Positions 24,557-34,408 of a stretch of DNA of 64,000 nt are shown in pieces (the first letter of the stretch is position 1; every line of letters starts with the position of its first letter). The stretch comes from Mammaliicoccus lentus (GTDB lineage Bacteria > Bacillota > Bacilli > Staphylococcales > Staphylococcaceae). The notes under the pieces are model-generated. The model did no database searches, was not told the DNA's origin, and was given only the letters and a program-made list of their open reading frames with translations. The DNA is taken from NCBI RefSeq assembly GCF_002902755.1, contig NZ_PPRS01000006.1:62001-126000 (forward strand), in the 5' to 3' direction. A program made the translations under genes and the position numbers.

Positions 24557-25501
24557 TTAATCTGATGATTTTTCTGTTGATTTTGGTTCTTCATCAGATT
24601 TTTCTAGTTCTTTTGATAAATCTTGTAATGCTTGATCTAACTTTTGTTGCTCAGATTTTGTATTTTCTTCTTGTTCACTTTCTTTATTTGCACGCTCTTT
24701 TTGTTGTTCTTTAGATTCATATGGTAAGAATGTAGCACCGACTTGTAAATCAACAAAACCTGGTGTTTTTAATTCTCCAGTATTATCTCTCTCTAATTTA
24801 TCAGATATGCTAGGATAATAGTTAATTTTATTTGCAAAAGTTTGAATATCTCCAACAACTTCTACATTATCTGTCATAAACATTTGGATTCTATTTTGAT
24901 TATTTTCACCTGGTTTATAATTAATTTCTGAAATCATTGATTTCACTTTAGGTTTTACTTTCTTTAACTCTGGTACAATTTTGTTTAATTTTTTAGAAGT
25001 GAAGTCATTTAAAATCGGAACATCGATTGGTAAATCTGTTGATATTTTTTTGATAGTAGAACCGTTTTCCAATAGTGGTTCATACCCTTTTTTATTTTTG
25101 ATTAAGCCTATTGTTTCATATTCTTTAACATTTACGATTAAATCATTAGGAAAACGACGCTTTATTTCAACATTTTTAATACCTTCGATTTTTTCAATCT
25201 TAGATTTCATTTCGCTCATTGGCAAATTATAAATTCTAGAATCAGATTTTATATTTAATGCTTTTTCGATATCTTTTTTAGCAACAAGCTTTTCACCATT
25301 AATTTCTACTTTATCTACTTTACTGATATCCGTAAACATATATAAAACTACTAACAAGACAAGGAGTATAACACCAATGAATACGCCTAATTGAATTTGT
25401 CGTCTACGCTTTCTTTTTGTTTTTAGACTTTTAAGGTGTTTATCTTCTGTAGCCGTTTCAAATTGTAAAATATCTTCATTTTTATCAGAACTCTTACTCA
25501 C
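24557..25501 (-). CDS. divIB: Cell division protein DivIB/FtsQ
   Basis: A single-pass bitopic divisome protein of 314 residues. The N-terminal cytosolic part is basic (LKTKRKRRRQ), followed by a transmembrane helix (IQLGVFIGVILLVLLVVLYMF). The external POTRA domain (VDKVEINGEKLVAKKDIEKAL) and beta domain come next, then a Glu/Lys/Gln-rich C-terminal tail. A GTG at 25510 sits directly on the AGGAG; the GTG at 25501 (MSKSSDKNED) has the proper eight-base spacing. It works with FtsL and DivIC to control septal wall synthesis by Pbp1 and FtsW. Confidence 0.94.
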   Translation of the reverse strand: MSKSSDKNEDILQFETATEDKHLKSLKTKRKRRRQIQLGVFIGVILLVLLVVLYMFTDISKVDKVEINGEKLVAKKDIEKALNIKSDSRIYNLPMSEMKSKIEKIEGIKNVEIKRRFPNDLIVNVKEYETIGLIKNKKGYEPLLENGSTIKKISTDLPIDVPILNDFTSKKLNKIVPELKKVKPKVKSMISEINYKPGENNQNRIQMFMTDNVEVVGDIQTFANKINYYPSISDKLERDNTGELKTPGFVDLQVGATFLPYESKEQQKERANKESEQEENTKSEQQKLDQALQDLSKELEKSDEEPKSTEKSSD

Positions 25502-25527
25502 TGTTGTCACTCCTTATAACCATTTTT

Positions 25528-26877
25528 CTAGAATGAAGGTAAATGTTTTTGGAAACTCTCAATAAATTCATCTCCACGTGCTTCAAATGTATCGTATTGA
25601 TCCCAACTTGCGCATGCGGGAGATAATAATACAACATCATTAGATTGAATATGATCTTGTATTAAATCAACAGCACCTTTAACATCTTTAGCTTCTAGTA
25701 CTTCTTTACCTTGACTTGCACCTAAAGTTTTTAATTTACCTTTTGTTTCACCAAAAGTGACCATTAATCTAACTTTATCCATATAAGGAATTAAATCGTC
25801 GAAATCATTACCTCTATCTAATCCCCCACATAACCAAATAATTGGTGAATTAAATGAGCTTAACGCAAATCTTGTTGCTAATGTATTTGTAGCTTTCGAA
25901 TCATTGTAATATTTATTACCTCTGTTTGTTCCTATGTACTGTAGTCTATGTTTTATCCCAGAGAATGTAGTAAGGGTATGAACTATAGACTTGATATCTA
26001 CTCCGGATATAATAGAAGCGAGAACTGCTACTAATACATTTTCTAAATTATGCTTACCAGGTAATACGATGTCATTCGTGTTAATAATACGCACACCATT
26101 ATATACTACATAATCGTCTTTGATGTATATCCCGTTTACCTCTTGTTCTGTTGAAAAATATAAAATCTTTGATTTAATTTCATCTTTGTCAATAAGATGT
26201 CTTTGTTCATAATTAAATATTAGATAATCATCTTCAGTTTGATTTTTAAATATATTCTTTTTAGCATTTTGATACTCTTCTAATGAACCATGATAATCTA
26301 AGTGAGCTGAATAAATATTTGTAACAATTGCAATATGAGGCCTGTATTCAACCGTTCCTAGAAGTTGGAATGACGATAACTCAGTAATTAGGTAATCATC
26401 TTTCGTCACATCTTGTGCTACTTTCGATGCTACAACACCTATATTGCCCGATACTTGGCCTTTCACTTTGCTGTTTCCAAACATATCACCAATTAGTGAA
26501 GTAACTGTAGTTTTCCCGTTTGTTCCTGTGATACCAATTATAGGCGCTTCAGAAATATAATAACTTAACTCAATTTCCGTTATGATTTTTAAATTTTTAT
26601 TTAATGCCTCTTGTAATAAAGGGATTTTATATGGGATACCTGGGTTTTTAACGATTAATGGATTATTATCCAATAAACTCAGTGGATGTTCACCACTAAT
26701 AACTTTAATCCCATCATTTACAAGCTCCAATGCATGTGGATTGTTCGTTAAATCTTGTCCATCATTTACTATAACGTTTGCACCTAGTTTCTTACAAAGC
26801 TTAGCACTTTCATATCCACTTTTTGCTAACCCTAAAATCAAGACGTTCTTATCTTTCAATCCAGTATATGGCTTCAC
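25528..26877 (-). CDS. murD: UDP-N-acetylmuramoyl-L-alanine:D-glutamate ligase
   Basis: Adds D-glutamate to UDP-MurNAc-L-Ala in the cytosol. The 449 residues show the Mur ligase layout: an N-terminal Rossmann domain ([17 protein letters not shown]), the central ATPase with P-loop [16 protein letters not shown] near residue 110, and the C-terminal domain with YYNDSKATN and [18 protein letters not shown]. It starts one base after the mraY stop, so it is co-transcribed with mraY and coupled in translation. Confidence 0.98.
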   Translation of the reverse strand: MKPYTGLKDKNVLILGLAKSGYESAKLCKKLGANVIVNDGQDLTNNPHALELVNDGIKVISGEHPLSLLDNNPLIVKNPGIPYKIPLLQEALNKNLKIITEIELSYYISEAPIIGITGTNGKTTVTSLIGDMFGNSKVKGQVSGNIGVVASKVAQDVTKDDYLITELSSFQLLGTVEYRPHIAIVTNIYSAHLDYHGSLEEYQNAKKNIFKNQTEDDYLIFNYEQRHLIDKDEIKSKILYFSTEQEVNGIYIKDDYVVYNGVRIINTNDIVLPGKHNLENVLVAVLASIISGVDIKSIVHTLTTFSGIKHRLQYIGTNRGNKYYNDSKATNTLATRFALSSFNSPIIWLCGGLDRGNDFDDLIPYMDKVRLMVTFGETKGKLKTLGASQGKEVLEAKDVKGAVDLIQDHIQSNDVVLLSPACASWDQYDTFEARGDEFIESFQKHLPSF

Positions 26878-26878
26878 T

Positions 26879-27844
26879 TTACATCACTCCAATCCATAGA
26901 CCTATAGCCCCTGTAATGATACCAGTAGCCCAAAATACTAATACAACTTTCCATTCACTCCAACCTACTAATTCAAAATGATGGTGCAATGGACTCATTT
27001 TAAATATTCTTTTCCCAGTAAGTTTATACGAAGTTACTTGTAGCATTACAGATAAAGTTTCAATAACGAATACAAAACCGATCAATAATAAAGTAATTTC
27101 TTGATTTAACATAATAGAAATAGTTGCAAAGATACCGCCTAATGCCAAGCTACCTGTGTCACCCATAAATACTTTTGCTGGATACTTATTATAAATTAAG
27201 AATCCAATTAAACTAGCTAACATCACTAAACAGAATAACCCTATTTCTGGTTTATCTAAAACAAATGACAATATTGCATAAAATGCAAATGCTATAACAG
27301 ATAACCCAGTCGATAAGCCATCTAATCCATCAGTTAAGTTAACAGCATTACTAAATCCTACTTGCCAAAATATAATAAACACGATATAGAATACTGATAA
27401 CGGTAATGACCAATCAGTAAACGGTATATTAATCGCTGACTCAAATTGATAATTTGGTAACGCAACACTGACAATATAAAATATTACAGCTATTGCAATT
27501 TGAGCTAAAAACTTCTGTTTACTCGTTAAGCCTTGGTTATTTTTTTTAACGACAATTATATAATCGTCTATAAAACCAATCAGTCCAAAACCTATTGTGA
27601 CAAATAATAATAAAATTAGTGGTCCGATTTGGTCAGCGAAAAATAATGCAATAACCGTCACTACAATGGTAGAAAGTAAAAATGTCAATCCGCCCATTGT
27701 TGGTGTGCCTGTTTTTTTCATATGACTTTGAGGACCCTCTTCTCTTATACTCTGCCCAAACTTAAGTTTTTTAAGTGTGGGGATAAGTATTGGTACAAGA
27801 ATCAAAGTCAATAAAAACGCAATGACAGGTAGCGTAAAATTCAT
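26879..27844 (-). CDS. mraY: Phospho-N-acetylmuramoyl-pentapeptide transferase
   Basis: Transfers phospho-MurNAc-pentapeptide to undecaprenyl phosphate, making lipid I. The 321 residues form ten transmembrane helices. The family motifs are intact: the GTPTMGG block near residue 47, the first aspartate pair in [21 protein letters not shown], and the cytosolic [12 protein letters not shown]. The C-terminal [14 protein letters not shown] carries the histidine triplet. It sits between pbp1 and murD in the dcw cluster and is a membrane enzyme of the wall precursor pathway. Confidence 0.98.
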   Translation of the reverse strand: MNFTLPVIAFLLTLILVPILIPTLKKLKFGQSIREEGPQSHMKKTGTPTMGGLTFLLSTIVVTVIALFFADQIGPLILLLFVTIGFGLIGFIDDYIIVVKKNNQGLTSKQKFLAQIAIAVIFYIVSVALPNYQFESAINIPFTDWSLPLSVFYIVFIIFWQVGFSNAVNLTDGLDGLSTGLSVIAFAFYAILSFVLDKPEIGLFCLVMLASLIGFLIYNKYPAKVFMGDTGSLALGGIFATISIMLNQEITLLLIGFVFVIETLSVMLQVTSYKLTGKRIFKMSPLHHHFELVGWSEWKVVLVFWATGIITGAIGLWIGVM

Positions 27845-27873
27845 AATAGTTCACCTTTTCTTTTGTTTATTTA

Positions 27874-30144
27874 TCAGGAATCATCTGATTCTTTAGAATC
27901 ATTCGATTTCTCTTCTTTTTTATCTTTATTATCTTTCTCTTTATCTTCTTTATCTTTTTCACTTGTATCTTCTTCTGGTACTTGTCCTATTGAATCATCT
28001 CCATTTGGATGATTATTAGACAACGTAAATTTAACTTCAGTGCCTGATTTAATTTTTTGATTTTCATCTACTGATTGTTCTTTAACATAACCAGAACCTT
28101 CTGTTTCAGCTTTAATACCAGTCGCTTCTTGAAGTTTTAATATATCACGTTTTGTCCATTTTTCAGTATTAGGCATTGTTAGTTCGCCATCTGTCACAAG
28201 TAATACTCTTTCTTTATCTTGTACGCTTTTATCTTTTAGTGGTAATTGTTTTATTATTTTTTCTCCATTACCGATAACGACAGGTTCTAATTTCTTACCT
28301 TTTACAATGTCTGTAGCCTTTTTAGTTTCCATATTAACAACATCTGGAACTTTTGAAGAGTCATTTTTCTCTTTTCCTTCACTTTCTTCTACATCTAAAT
28401 ATTTCAATGTATTCTCCATTATTGGATTAAAGCCACGAGAAACACCATATTCATAAGCTTCTAAGTCTCGTTTCTTAGCTAGTGACATACCTGCATAAAC
28501 TACTACTTCTGGATCTTTAGCTGGTGCATACCCCATAAAACTTACAAAGTAAGGATTAGCCCCATCTACGTATCCGCCACCTTTAGTGTCAGGAACTTGT
28601 GCAGTACCTGTCTTACCAGCAACACGATATCCATCAATTTTGTAATTGGTTGCATTACTGTCTTTACTATTTACCACTTTATCCAATTCAGTCATCGTTT
28701 TCTGAGCTGTATCTTTTGAAATTGGATTACCTACTACTTTTTTCTTACCTTCTTTAATCGTTTCTTTAGTTTGTTGATTTTTTATTGATTGAACATAATA
28801 TGGTTGTAACATATTACCTTGATTTAAAATCGCAGTTTCTGCCTGTAACATTTGAATTGGCGTTACAGTTGTAGATTGTCCAAACGAAGATGTTTTTCTT
28901 TGAAGTTCATTATCAAATGCAATGTTACCAGGAGCTTCGCTATCGAATAAACTTCCTGTTTTCTTACCAAAACCGAATTTTTCATAATAAGTTTTCGCTT
29001 TATCTGCACCAACTAAATCTTGTAATTTCATCATTAAAGTGTTTGCTGAATATGTGAATCCAGTTGTCATAGGTATATTACCCCAGCCATCATCGTTCCA
29101 GTCATAAATTTTAAATCCGTCAATTTCTCTATGACCTGTTTTGAATTTTTTATTAGGTTCGAATTTGCCTTCTTCAATTGCAGCAGCTAGTCCGTACGTT
29201 TTAAATGTCGAACCAGGTTCATATGTATTTTGATATAAATCATTCGCCCATTTTTTACCAAAGTCTTCTTTTGTATCTGGATTAAATGTCGGTCGTTGAC
29301 TATAGCCTAATATTTCACCTGATTTAGCATCCATAACAACTGCAAATAAATCTTCTGGTTCATAACGATCAACCATTTTATCTAATGCATTCTCAACAAA
29401 TACTTGGATATTCGAATCTAATGTTAGATGTACATCGTCACCATTTTTAGCTTCAATATTATCTTCTGAGTTTGGTACTAACATGCCCCAAATATCTTGT
29501 TTATAAGAATTTTTACCTGTCTTACCTTTTAGATAACTATCAAAGACTTTTTCAGCACCATATACACCTGTTAACTTATTAGTTTCCTGATCTTTATCAG
29601 CTAATCCTATAAGATGGGATGCAAAATTTCCATTTGGATAAAATCGTTTCTTTTCGGTTTCAAAAGTAATACCTGGAAGTTTTAATTTCTCAATATCTGT
29701 TTTTTGCTTATAAGTTAAATCTTTTCCTTTTTGACCAAATTCAACTTGGAAAGCATTTTTAGTTTTCAACCTTTTTAATACATCTTTTTCATCCATTTTT
29801 AAGATTTTCGAAAGTTCTTTTGCTGTTTTCTCTTTATCTTTTACGTGCCTCGGTTTATCACTATCTTTACTCATTTTTTTATCTAGAATAGCGACCAATT
29901 TATAACTATCCGTGTCTTCTGCTAACACTTTTCCATTTCTGTCATAAATTTTACCTCTTTCAGGTTGAGCAACTGTTTGTCTTAAATATTTTTCACTTGC
30001 TCTATATGCTAAATCCTCTCCAGCAGCTTGTCCGCTGATCATGAGGTAGGAATATCTTAAGACCAATATAAAAAAGAGCAGTCCGAAAAAACTTACTAAG
30101 AGGACTGCTCCTATTTTATTTTTCTTTATTTTAATTTTTGGCAT
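27874..30144 (-). CDS. pbpA: Penicillin-binding protein 1, division transpeptidase
   Basis: A class B PBP of about 756 residues that cross-links septal peptidoglycan with FtsW. It has a short basic N-terminus and a membrane anchor (IGAVLLVSFFGLLFFILVL). A dimerisation domain (QPERGKIYDRNGKVLAED) precedes the transpeptidase domain: the active-site serine in YEPGSTFKTYG (about residue 313), SAN near 367, and AGKTGTAQ near 512. Two PASTA repeats (about 600-720) and a Glu/Lys/Ser tail end the protein. A GTG at 30147 directly before the ATG is an alternative start. It overlaps the ftsL end. Confidence 0.97.
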   Translation of the reverse strand: MPKIKIKKNKIGAVLLVSFFGLLFFILVLRYSYLMISGQAAGEDLAYRASEKYLRQTVAQPERGKIYDRNGKVLAEDTDSYKLVAILDKKMSKDSDKPRHVKDKEKTAKELSKILKMDEKDVLKRLKTKNAFQVEFGQKGKDLTYKQKTDIEKLKLPGITFETEKKRFYPNGNFASHLIGLADKDQETNKLTGVYGAEKVFDSYLKGKTGKNSYKQDIWGMLVPNSEDNIEAKNGDDVHLTLDSNIQVFVENALDKMVDRYEPEDLFAVVMDAKSGEILGYSQRPTFNPDTKEDFGKKWANDLYQNTYEPGSTFKTYGLAAAIEEGKFEPNKKFKTGHREIDGFKIYDWNDDGWGNIPMTTGFTYSANTLMMKLQDLVGADKAKTYYEKFGFGKKTGSLFDSEAPGNIAFDNELQRKTSSFGQSTTVTPIQMLQAETAILNQGNMLQPYYVQSIKNQQTKETIKEGKKKVVGNPISKDTAQKTMTELDKVVNSKDSNATNYKIDGYRVAGKTGTAQVPDTKGGGYVDGANPYFVSFMGYAPAKDPEVVVYAGMSLAKKRDLEAYEYGVSRGFNPIMENTLKYLDVEESEGKEKNDSSKVPDVVNMETKKATDIVKGKKLEPVVIGNGEKIIKQLPLKDKSVQDKERVLLVTDGELTMPNTEKWTKRDILKLQEATGIKAETEGSGYVKEQSVDENQKIKSGTEVKFTLSNNHPNGDDSIGQVPEEDTSEKDKEDKEKDNKDKKEEKSNDSKESDDS

Positions 30145-30511
30145 CACTACGCACTACCTTTACATTGTTGTTATTCAACTTAAGACCATAGTCTTCAGCT
30201 TTTTCGTAGATACGTTCATATGATGACTGCTTCATAGATTCTGTTTTCAAATCACCATTAGTAGTTTTTTGCTCTTCAATTTTATTATCTAATTCTGCAA
30301 TTTGAGTTTTATTATTGTACGCATCCATTTTTAAAGATAGCATATAAATACTTATCAACGCAATCATAGTTATTAGTGTTATGTATACAAACTTTTCTAT
30401 CCTTGATATGCCAACTACTTTACTTTTGGTAACTTTTTTTCTTTGCGGTTCGACTTGTGGCTCTTGCCACTCGTCAGGTCTATAATTTGGATATATTCTC
30501 TCTACTGCCAT
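30131..30511 (-). CDS. ftsL: Cell division protein FtsL
   Basis: A 126-residue bitopic protein. A basic cytosolic N-terminus (PQRKKVTKSKVVGISRIEK) is followed by one membrane helix (FVYITLITMIALISIYMLSL) and an external coiled coil (AELDNKIEEQKTTNGDLKTE) that pairs with DivIC. Sequence is poorly conserved in this family, so the call rests on architecture plus position between rsmH and pbp1. It overlaps pbp1 by 14 bases and starts 19 bases after rsmH. Confidence 0.93.
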   Translation of the reverse strand: MAVERIYPNYRPDEWQEPQVEPQRKKVTKSKVVGISRIEKFVYITLITMIALISIYMLSLKMDAYNNKTQIAELDNKIEEQKTTNGDLKTESMKQSSYERIYEKAEDYGLKLNNNNVKVVRSDAKN

Positions 30512-30530
30512 TCAATTGCCACTCCTCTAA

Positions 30531-31466
30531 CTACTTTAAGATTTCTGCTACTCTTAGCTTCGCACTTCTTGCTCGGTTATTTTCTTCAAGTTCCTCGTCA
30601 TCAGAAATAATAGGCTTTCTGTTAACTCTTTTGAGTTTAGGTTGGTATTCCTCAGGTACAACTGGTAATCCTCTTGGGACATCCGGCCCTTTTTCATACT
30701 CTTGAAATACTTGTTTACACAAACGATCTTCTAAAGAATGGAAAGTGATAACGGAAATCCTCCCACCAACTTTGACATGTTGTATAGCTGCTTCAATAGA
30801 TTCTTCAAAGGCTCCTAGCTCATCGTTCACTGCAATTCTCACAGCTTGAAACACTCTTTTAGCTGGGTGTCCGCCTTTTCTACGCTTAGCAGCCGGGATT
30901 CCTTCTTTTATCAAATCCACTAGTTCGAAAGTCGTTTCTATAGGAGCATTTTCTCGTCTTGCTTCAATCTTTCTAGCTATTTGTTTAGAGAACTTCTCTT
31001 CACCATATCTAAAAAATGTTTTAACAAGTTGCTCATACGGCCATTCGTTTATCACTTCATATGCAGATAGTGATTGAGTTTGGTCCATTCTCATATCAAG
31101 CTTTGCATCATAATGATAACTAAAACCTCTTTCAGGAGTATCAAGTTGCGGACTTGAAACGCCCAAGTCATAAAGCACACCATCTACTTTGCTTATATCT
31201 AATGATTCTAATATATGTTCTAAATTTCTAAAGTTGTCTTGTACAAAGGTTACTTTATGGATATGATCCTTCAAAATATTTTTAGCATGTTGAATAGCCG
31301 TCTCATCTTGATCGATTGCAATTAGATGACCATCATCATTCAATTGTTCGGCTAGGTATAAACTATGCCCAGCTCCACCTAATGTACAATCTACGTATGT
31401 ACCATCGGGTTTTATGTCTAATTTGTCTACTGTTTCTCTTAATAGTACTGATACGTGATGAAACAT
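30531..31466 (-). CDS. rsmH: 16S rRNA m4C1402 methyltransferase RsmH (MraW)
   Basis: Methylates N4 of C1402 in the ribosomal P site using SAM. The 311 residues begin [15 protein letters not shown]. The SAM motif is [12 protein letters not shown] near residue 25. Further family motifs include [51 protein letters not shown], and [12 protein letters not shown]. It starts 11 bases after mraZ with an AGGAG site, the universal mraZ-mraW order at the head of the dcw cluster. Confidence 0.97.
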   Translation of the reverse strand: MFHHVSVLLRETVDKLDIKPDGTYVDCTLGGAGHSLYLAEQLNDDGHLIAIDQDETAIQHAKNILKDHIHKVTFVQDNFRNLEHILESLDISKVDGVLYDLGVSSPQLDTPERGFSYHYDAKLDMRMDQTQSLSAYEVINEWPYEQLVKTFFRYGEEKFSKQIARKIEARRENAPIETTFELVDLIKEGIPAAKRRKGGHPAKRVFQAVRIAVNDELGAFEESIEAAIQHVKVGGRISVITFHSLEDRLCKQVFQEYEKGPDVPRGLPVVPEEYQPKLKRVNRKPIISDDEELEENNRARSAKLRVAEILK

Positions 31467-31477
31467 TTACTCCACTC

Positions 31478-31909
31478 CTAAAAATCAATATCGATGAGAT
31501 CTTCTGCAATGTCCTCAAAATTGTCTTCAGATTCATCATAAAAATCATTCCAAGTGTTTCTATCCCAGATTTCAATTCTGTTAGAAACACCAATTACTGT
31601 ACATTCTTTACTTAAATTTGCATATGTTCTTAAATTCTGCGGGATGTTAATACGTCCTTGTTTGTCTAATTCAACTTCAACAGCACCTGAGAAAAACATT
31701 CTCATAAATTTACGTGCATCTTTTTTTGTAATAGGTAAGTTTTTTAATTTTTCTTCGATGCGTGCCCACTCTTCAAGTGTATAACCAAACAGACATTTAT
31801 CTAGGCCTCTAGTGATAATAAAACGTTCATTCAAATCATATCTAAATTTCGAAGGTACAATCATACGTCCTTTAGTATCTAATTGATGTTGATATTCACC
31901 CATGAACAT
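31478..31909 (-). CDS. mraZ: Transcriptional regulator MraZ
   Basis: An AbrB-like DNA-binding protein of 143 residues, ring-forming, that represses its own dcw promoter. Both MraZ half-domains are present: [22 protein letters not shown] at the N-terminus and [23 protein letters not shown] near residue 70. The C-terminus is acidic ([15 protein letters not shown]). It is the first gene of the cluster, just downstream of a promoter that carries three GTGG boxes, its expected operator. Confidence 0.97.
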   Translation of the reverse strand: MFMGEYQHQLDTKGRMIVPSKFRYDLNERFIITRGLDKCLFGYTLEEWARIEEKLKNLPITKKDARKFMRMFFSGAVEVELDKQGRINIPQNLRTYANLSKECTVIGVSNRIEIWDRNTWNDFYDESEDNFEDIAEDLIDIDF

Positions 31910-31939
31910 TTTATTTCACCTCACCTTATTTATAATTTA

Positions 31940-31963
31940 CCACATTCCCCCACAATCCTCCAC
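31940..31963 (-). promoter_or_regulatory. MraZ operator: three GTGG repeats spaced 10 bp
   Basis: On the minus strand GTGGAGGATT, GTGGGGGAAT and GTGGTAAATT follow each other with exactly 10-base spacing. The GTGG cores are at 31960-31963, 31950-31953 and 31940-31943. They overlap the predicted transcription start and first transcribed bases of mraZ. MraZ is known to bind such direct repeats on one face of the helix. Confidence 0.85.
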
Positions 31964-31965
31964 TA

Positions 31966-31995
31966 TTTATACAAGTTTTCTCAAAATTTGTACAA
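31966..31995 (-). promoter_or_regulatory. dcw cluster promoter (mraZ)
   Basis: The -35 box is TTGTAC (31990-31995) and the -10 box TATAAA (31966-31971), with an 18-base spacer. The transcription start would lie near 31959, inside the GTGG repeats. It begins 12 bases after the bshC terminator stem. Confidence 0.75.
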
Positions 31996-32006
31996 TACAT
32001 AAAAAA

Positions 32007-32038
32007 ACACCGAATTTACAAGTCTGTAAATTCGGTGT
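32007..32038 (-). terminator. Terminator after bshC
   Basis: A perfect 14-base-pair stem (ACACCGAATTTACA and complement, loop of four) followed by seven T residues on the minus strand. It cleanly separates bshC from the mraZ promoter. Confidence 0.92.
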
Positions 32039-32052
32039 AACCGTTGATATTT

Positions 32053-33669
32053 CTATACTTCTATTGTTATATGTTCGAAAGTGTAACAAAGTGGTGGATA
32101 GGTGGAGGGACTGAACACATCTGTCCCAAATTGATTCATAATTTGTACCGGATTCCACACTCTTTCTTGCAAACCTTGGTGAGGGTGTAACGTATTTTCT
32201 ATTATTTCAAAATGTCTCATACTAATTTCGTTTTCTCTTTCAACATTCAGTAAATATCGATCTAATAAGTACTGATACTGATGTTGATGAATTTTGTTGT
32301 TTTTTTCTATTAATTGTCTATTTTGATATTCATCACCAATTTCATCAATTAATTTATGGTGGAATGATGTTTGTATATCTTTCATTTTTTCAATTTCTCT
32401 TAATACTTCATCAGATGCTTGAGCACGTATAAACTTATCTTTATCACTTTGTACGCCCTCTATTAAAATATCATTTATATCTAGTTCATATGATTCTATA
32501 ACTTTTTTCGCTTCTTGAGTTAAATAACTTATACGCATTCTAGGTGTTACAATTGGCATTTCAATATTTAATACGTTGAATACACCTTTTAACTCTCCCC
32601 AATAGATTATTTCGCTTGGACCACCAATAAAGCTTAAAGTATTAAATAAATATTCTTCCATAAGAGGTCTTGTTACCACATTATTAGAAAATCTCTCTGG
32701 GTAATTATCTATTAGTTGTAGCAATTCATCTTCACTAAATACAACCTCAGAATCCTTACTTAAATAAAAAGCATTTTTATCCGCCATTATTAATTGACGT
32801 TTGTCATTATACTCATAGAATAAATGTACATTCGTATCAGTCAAAATCATGCGATTTTTGATAACTTCTGCAAAATTATTTTGCGTTGTTCTGAAGGCTT
32901 CATCAACTTGTTTATAATTATTTATAATTTGTTTGAAGAATGGTTTTTCCATTTCTCTTAATCTTGGGTGATGAGCATCAATCACTAATAAACCGTATTC
33001 TTTAAAAATTTCATGTGTTAAATATTTAAACATATCACTCCATGAATGAGCATTCTTTACTATTTGAGTGATTAACGATTTTAAATCTTTTGAATGTTTT
33101 GTTTCTCCAATAGATTTAAACATATCATCTAAAGCTTTCAATATAAGCTCTTCGTCAAATACATATTCAGAAACACTTTTTTCTGGTGGTTCTACAGTAT
33201 TATATTTGATTTTATTTAACTGTCTTGTTATACGGTCATACGCGTATGTATGATTCACTTCATCAAAATCATGATCTTCCCCAGCAATCCAAAATACTGG
33301 TATGATAGGTTGATTTAATTTTTGACTTTGCTCTTTAGCTAAAATAATGATAGAAATGATTTTATGAAATGTATAAAGTGGTCCTGTAAACAACCCCGCC
33401 TGTTGACCACCAATTACAACTTTATGACCTTTACTTAAATTTTGAATATTAGTTTCTTGAGCTTTTGATAAAGTTAAATCAGACATATAATTTCTTATAA
33501 CATGTGCTAATATTTCTTCTCTACCATTAGCAGATGTCTCGCTTCGTCTAACGAATTCATCTTGTAAGCCTGGCTTATAATCATAAAAATTCAGTATTTC
33601 TTCACTTTGATTAGTGTATCTATCTATGAAACTATTTTGCTTATCAATTAACGTCTTTATACAGTCCAT
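32053..33669 (-). CDS. bshC: Bacillithiol biosynthesis cysteine ligase
   Basis: The 538-residue BshC catalyses, or is required for, the last step of bacillithiol synthesis: adding cysteine to glucosaminyl-malate. Family blocks seen include GHKVVIGGQQAGLFTGPLYTF near residue 80, PVFWIAGEDHDFDEVNH, the ATP or ADP-site region LNTLSFIGGPSEIIYWGEL, and a C-terminal coiled coil followed by PHQGLQERVWN. The position next to mraZ is standard for Bacillus (yllA) and staphylococci. It ends in a strong terminator and is transcribed divergently from ylbP, from a 134-base gap with several TATAAT-like hexamers. Confidence 0.95.
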   Translation of the reverse strand: MDCIKTLIDKQNSFIDRYTNQSEEILNFYDYKPGLQDEFVRRSETSANGREEILAHVIRNYMSDLTLSKAQETNIQNLSKGHKVVIGGQQAGLFTGPLYTFHKIISIIILAKEQSQKLNQPIIPVFWIAGEDHDFDEVNHTYAYDRITRQLNKIKYNTVEPPEKSVSEYVFDEELILKALDDMFKSIGETKHSKDLKSLITQIVKNAHSWSDMFKYLTHEIFKEYGLLVIDAHHPRLREMEKPFFKQIINNYKQVDEAFRTTQNNFAEVIKNRMILTDTNVHLFYEYNDKRQLIMADKNAFYLSKDSEVVFSEDELLQLIDNYPERFSNNVVTRPLMEEYLFNTLSFIGGPSEIIYWGELKGVFNVLNIEMPIVTPRMRISYLTQEAKKVIESYELDINDILIEGVQSDKDKFIRAQASDEVLREIEKMKDIQTSFHHKLIDEIGDEYQNRQLIEKNNKIHQHQYQYLLDRYLLNVERENEISMRHFEIIENTLHPHQGLQERVWNPVQIMNQFGTDVFSPSTYPPLCYTFEHITIEV

Positions 33670-33772
33670 ACGTGTCTTTCTCCTTCAGAATTGATTACTA
33701 TAATAAGTATAAAGATTATAGCTAAATAAAACAATCTAACGGCTTATAATTTAAAATTTGTTATAAATGAAG

Positions 33773-33778
33773 TATAAT
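33773..33778 (+). promoter_or_regulatory. Likely -10 box for ylbP
   Basis: TATAAT lies 25 bases upstream of the ylbP start codon. The -35 17 bases upstream is poor (TTTAAA). The gap to bshC holds other TATAAT-like hexamers on the minus strand, probably for bshC. Confidence 0.4.
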
Positions 33779-33803
33779 TAAGAAAAGAGCAAGGGGGATT
33801 ATC

Positions 33804-34244
33804 ATGGCAAAAGTAGAACATTTACAAATTAATTACAAAACAGAAGAAGCATTTGAACAATTCCGAAACTTCGGTAACGAAGGTTTATATATGGTAGAAG
33901 AACTAAAAGGCAAAATTATAGATGCAAGTTCAGATTCACCATTTTTCGGCATTTATGTTGGGGATAAATTAGTAGCTCGAATGTGCTTATTCAAGCAAGA
34001 TGAAGTTGAGAAGACTTATTTCCCTAACTTTAGTGATTATTTAATTTTATGGAAACTAGAAGTGTTAAAAGATTATCAAGACAGAGGTTACGGATTGCAA
34101 TTATTAGACTATGCTAAAAGCTATGGCCTACCGATTAAATGTATTGCACGTAACCAATCTAAAGATTTCTTTGTAAATCATGGATTTAAAGATATCGAGC
34201 AACAAAATCAATCTGGAGAAGACGTTGTAATTTGGACTCCTTAA
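33804..34244 (+). CDS. ylbP: GNAT family N-acetyltransferase, YlbP-like
   Basis: The 146-residue protein has the GNAT core: a central strand (PFFGIYVGDKLVARMCLFK), the strand-4 block (YLILWKLEVLKDYQDRGYGLQLLDYAKS) in which QDRGYG is the acetyl-CoA pyrophosphate loop, and a C-terminal ARNQSKDFFVNHGF. This matches the YlbP family, which sits next to bshC/yllA in Bacillus as here. Its substrate is not known. It is on the opposite strand to bshC with an AAGGGGG ribosome binding site and is followed by a bidirectional terminator. Confidence 0.88.
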   Translation: MAKVEHLQINYKTEEAFEQFRNFGNEGLYMVEELKGKIIDASSDSPFFGIYVGDKLVARMCLFKQDEVEKTYFPNFSDYLILWKLEVLKDYQDRGYGLQLLDYAKSYGLPIKCIARNQSKDFFVNHGFKDIEQQNQSGEDVVIWTP

Positions 34245-34282
34245 ATAAAAAACAGTCTGGAATATAATTCCTAACTTAAAAT

Positions 34283-34333
34283 AAATAGCATCTCATTTCA
34301 CTGATTTATTCAGTTAGAAATGAGATGCTATTT
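34283..34333. terminator. Bidirectional terminator between ylbP and the YdcF-family gene
   Basis: AAATAGCATCTCATTTC pairs perfectly with GAAATGAGATGCTATTT over 17 base pairs, with T or A tracts on both flanks. It serves the convergent genes ylbP (+) and the gene ending at 34409 (-). Confidence 0.85.
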
Positions 34334-34408
34334 TGTTATAGTCGTCAATTAAAATTTAGATATAACGTGTTTAGTTAAAATTTCTTTCGTCTTAGAGGCG
34401 ACACCCTC

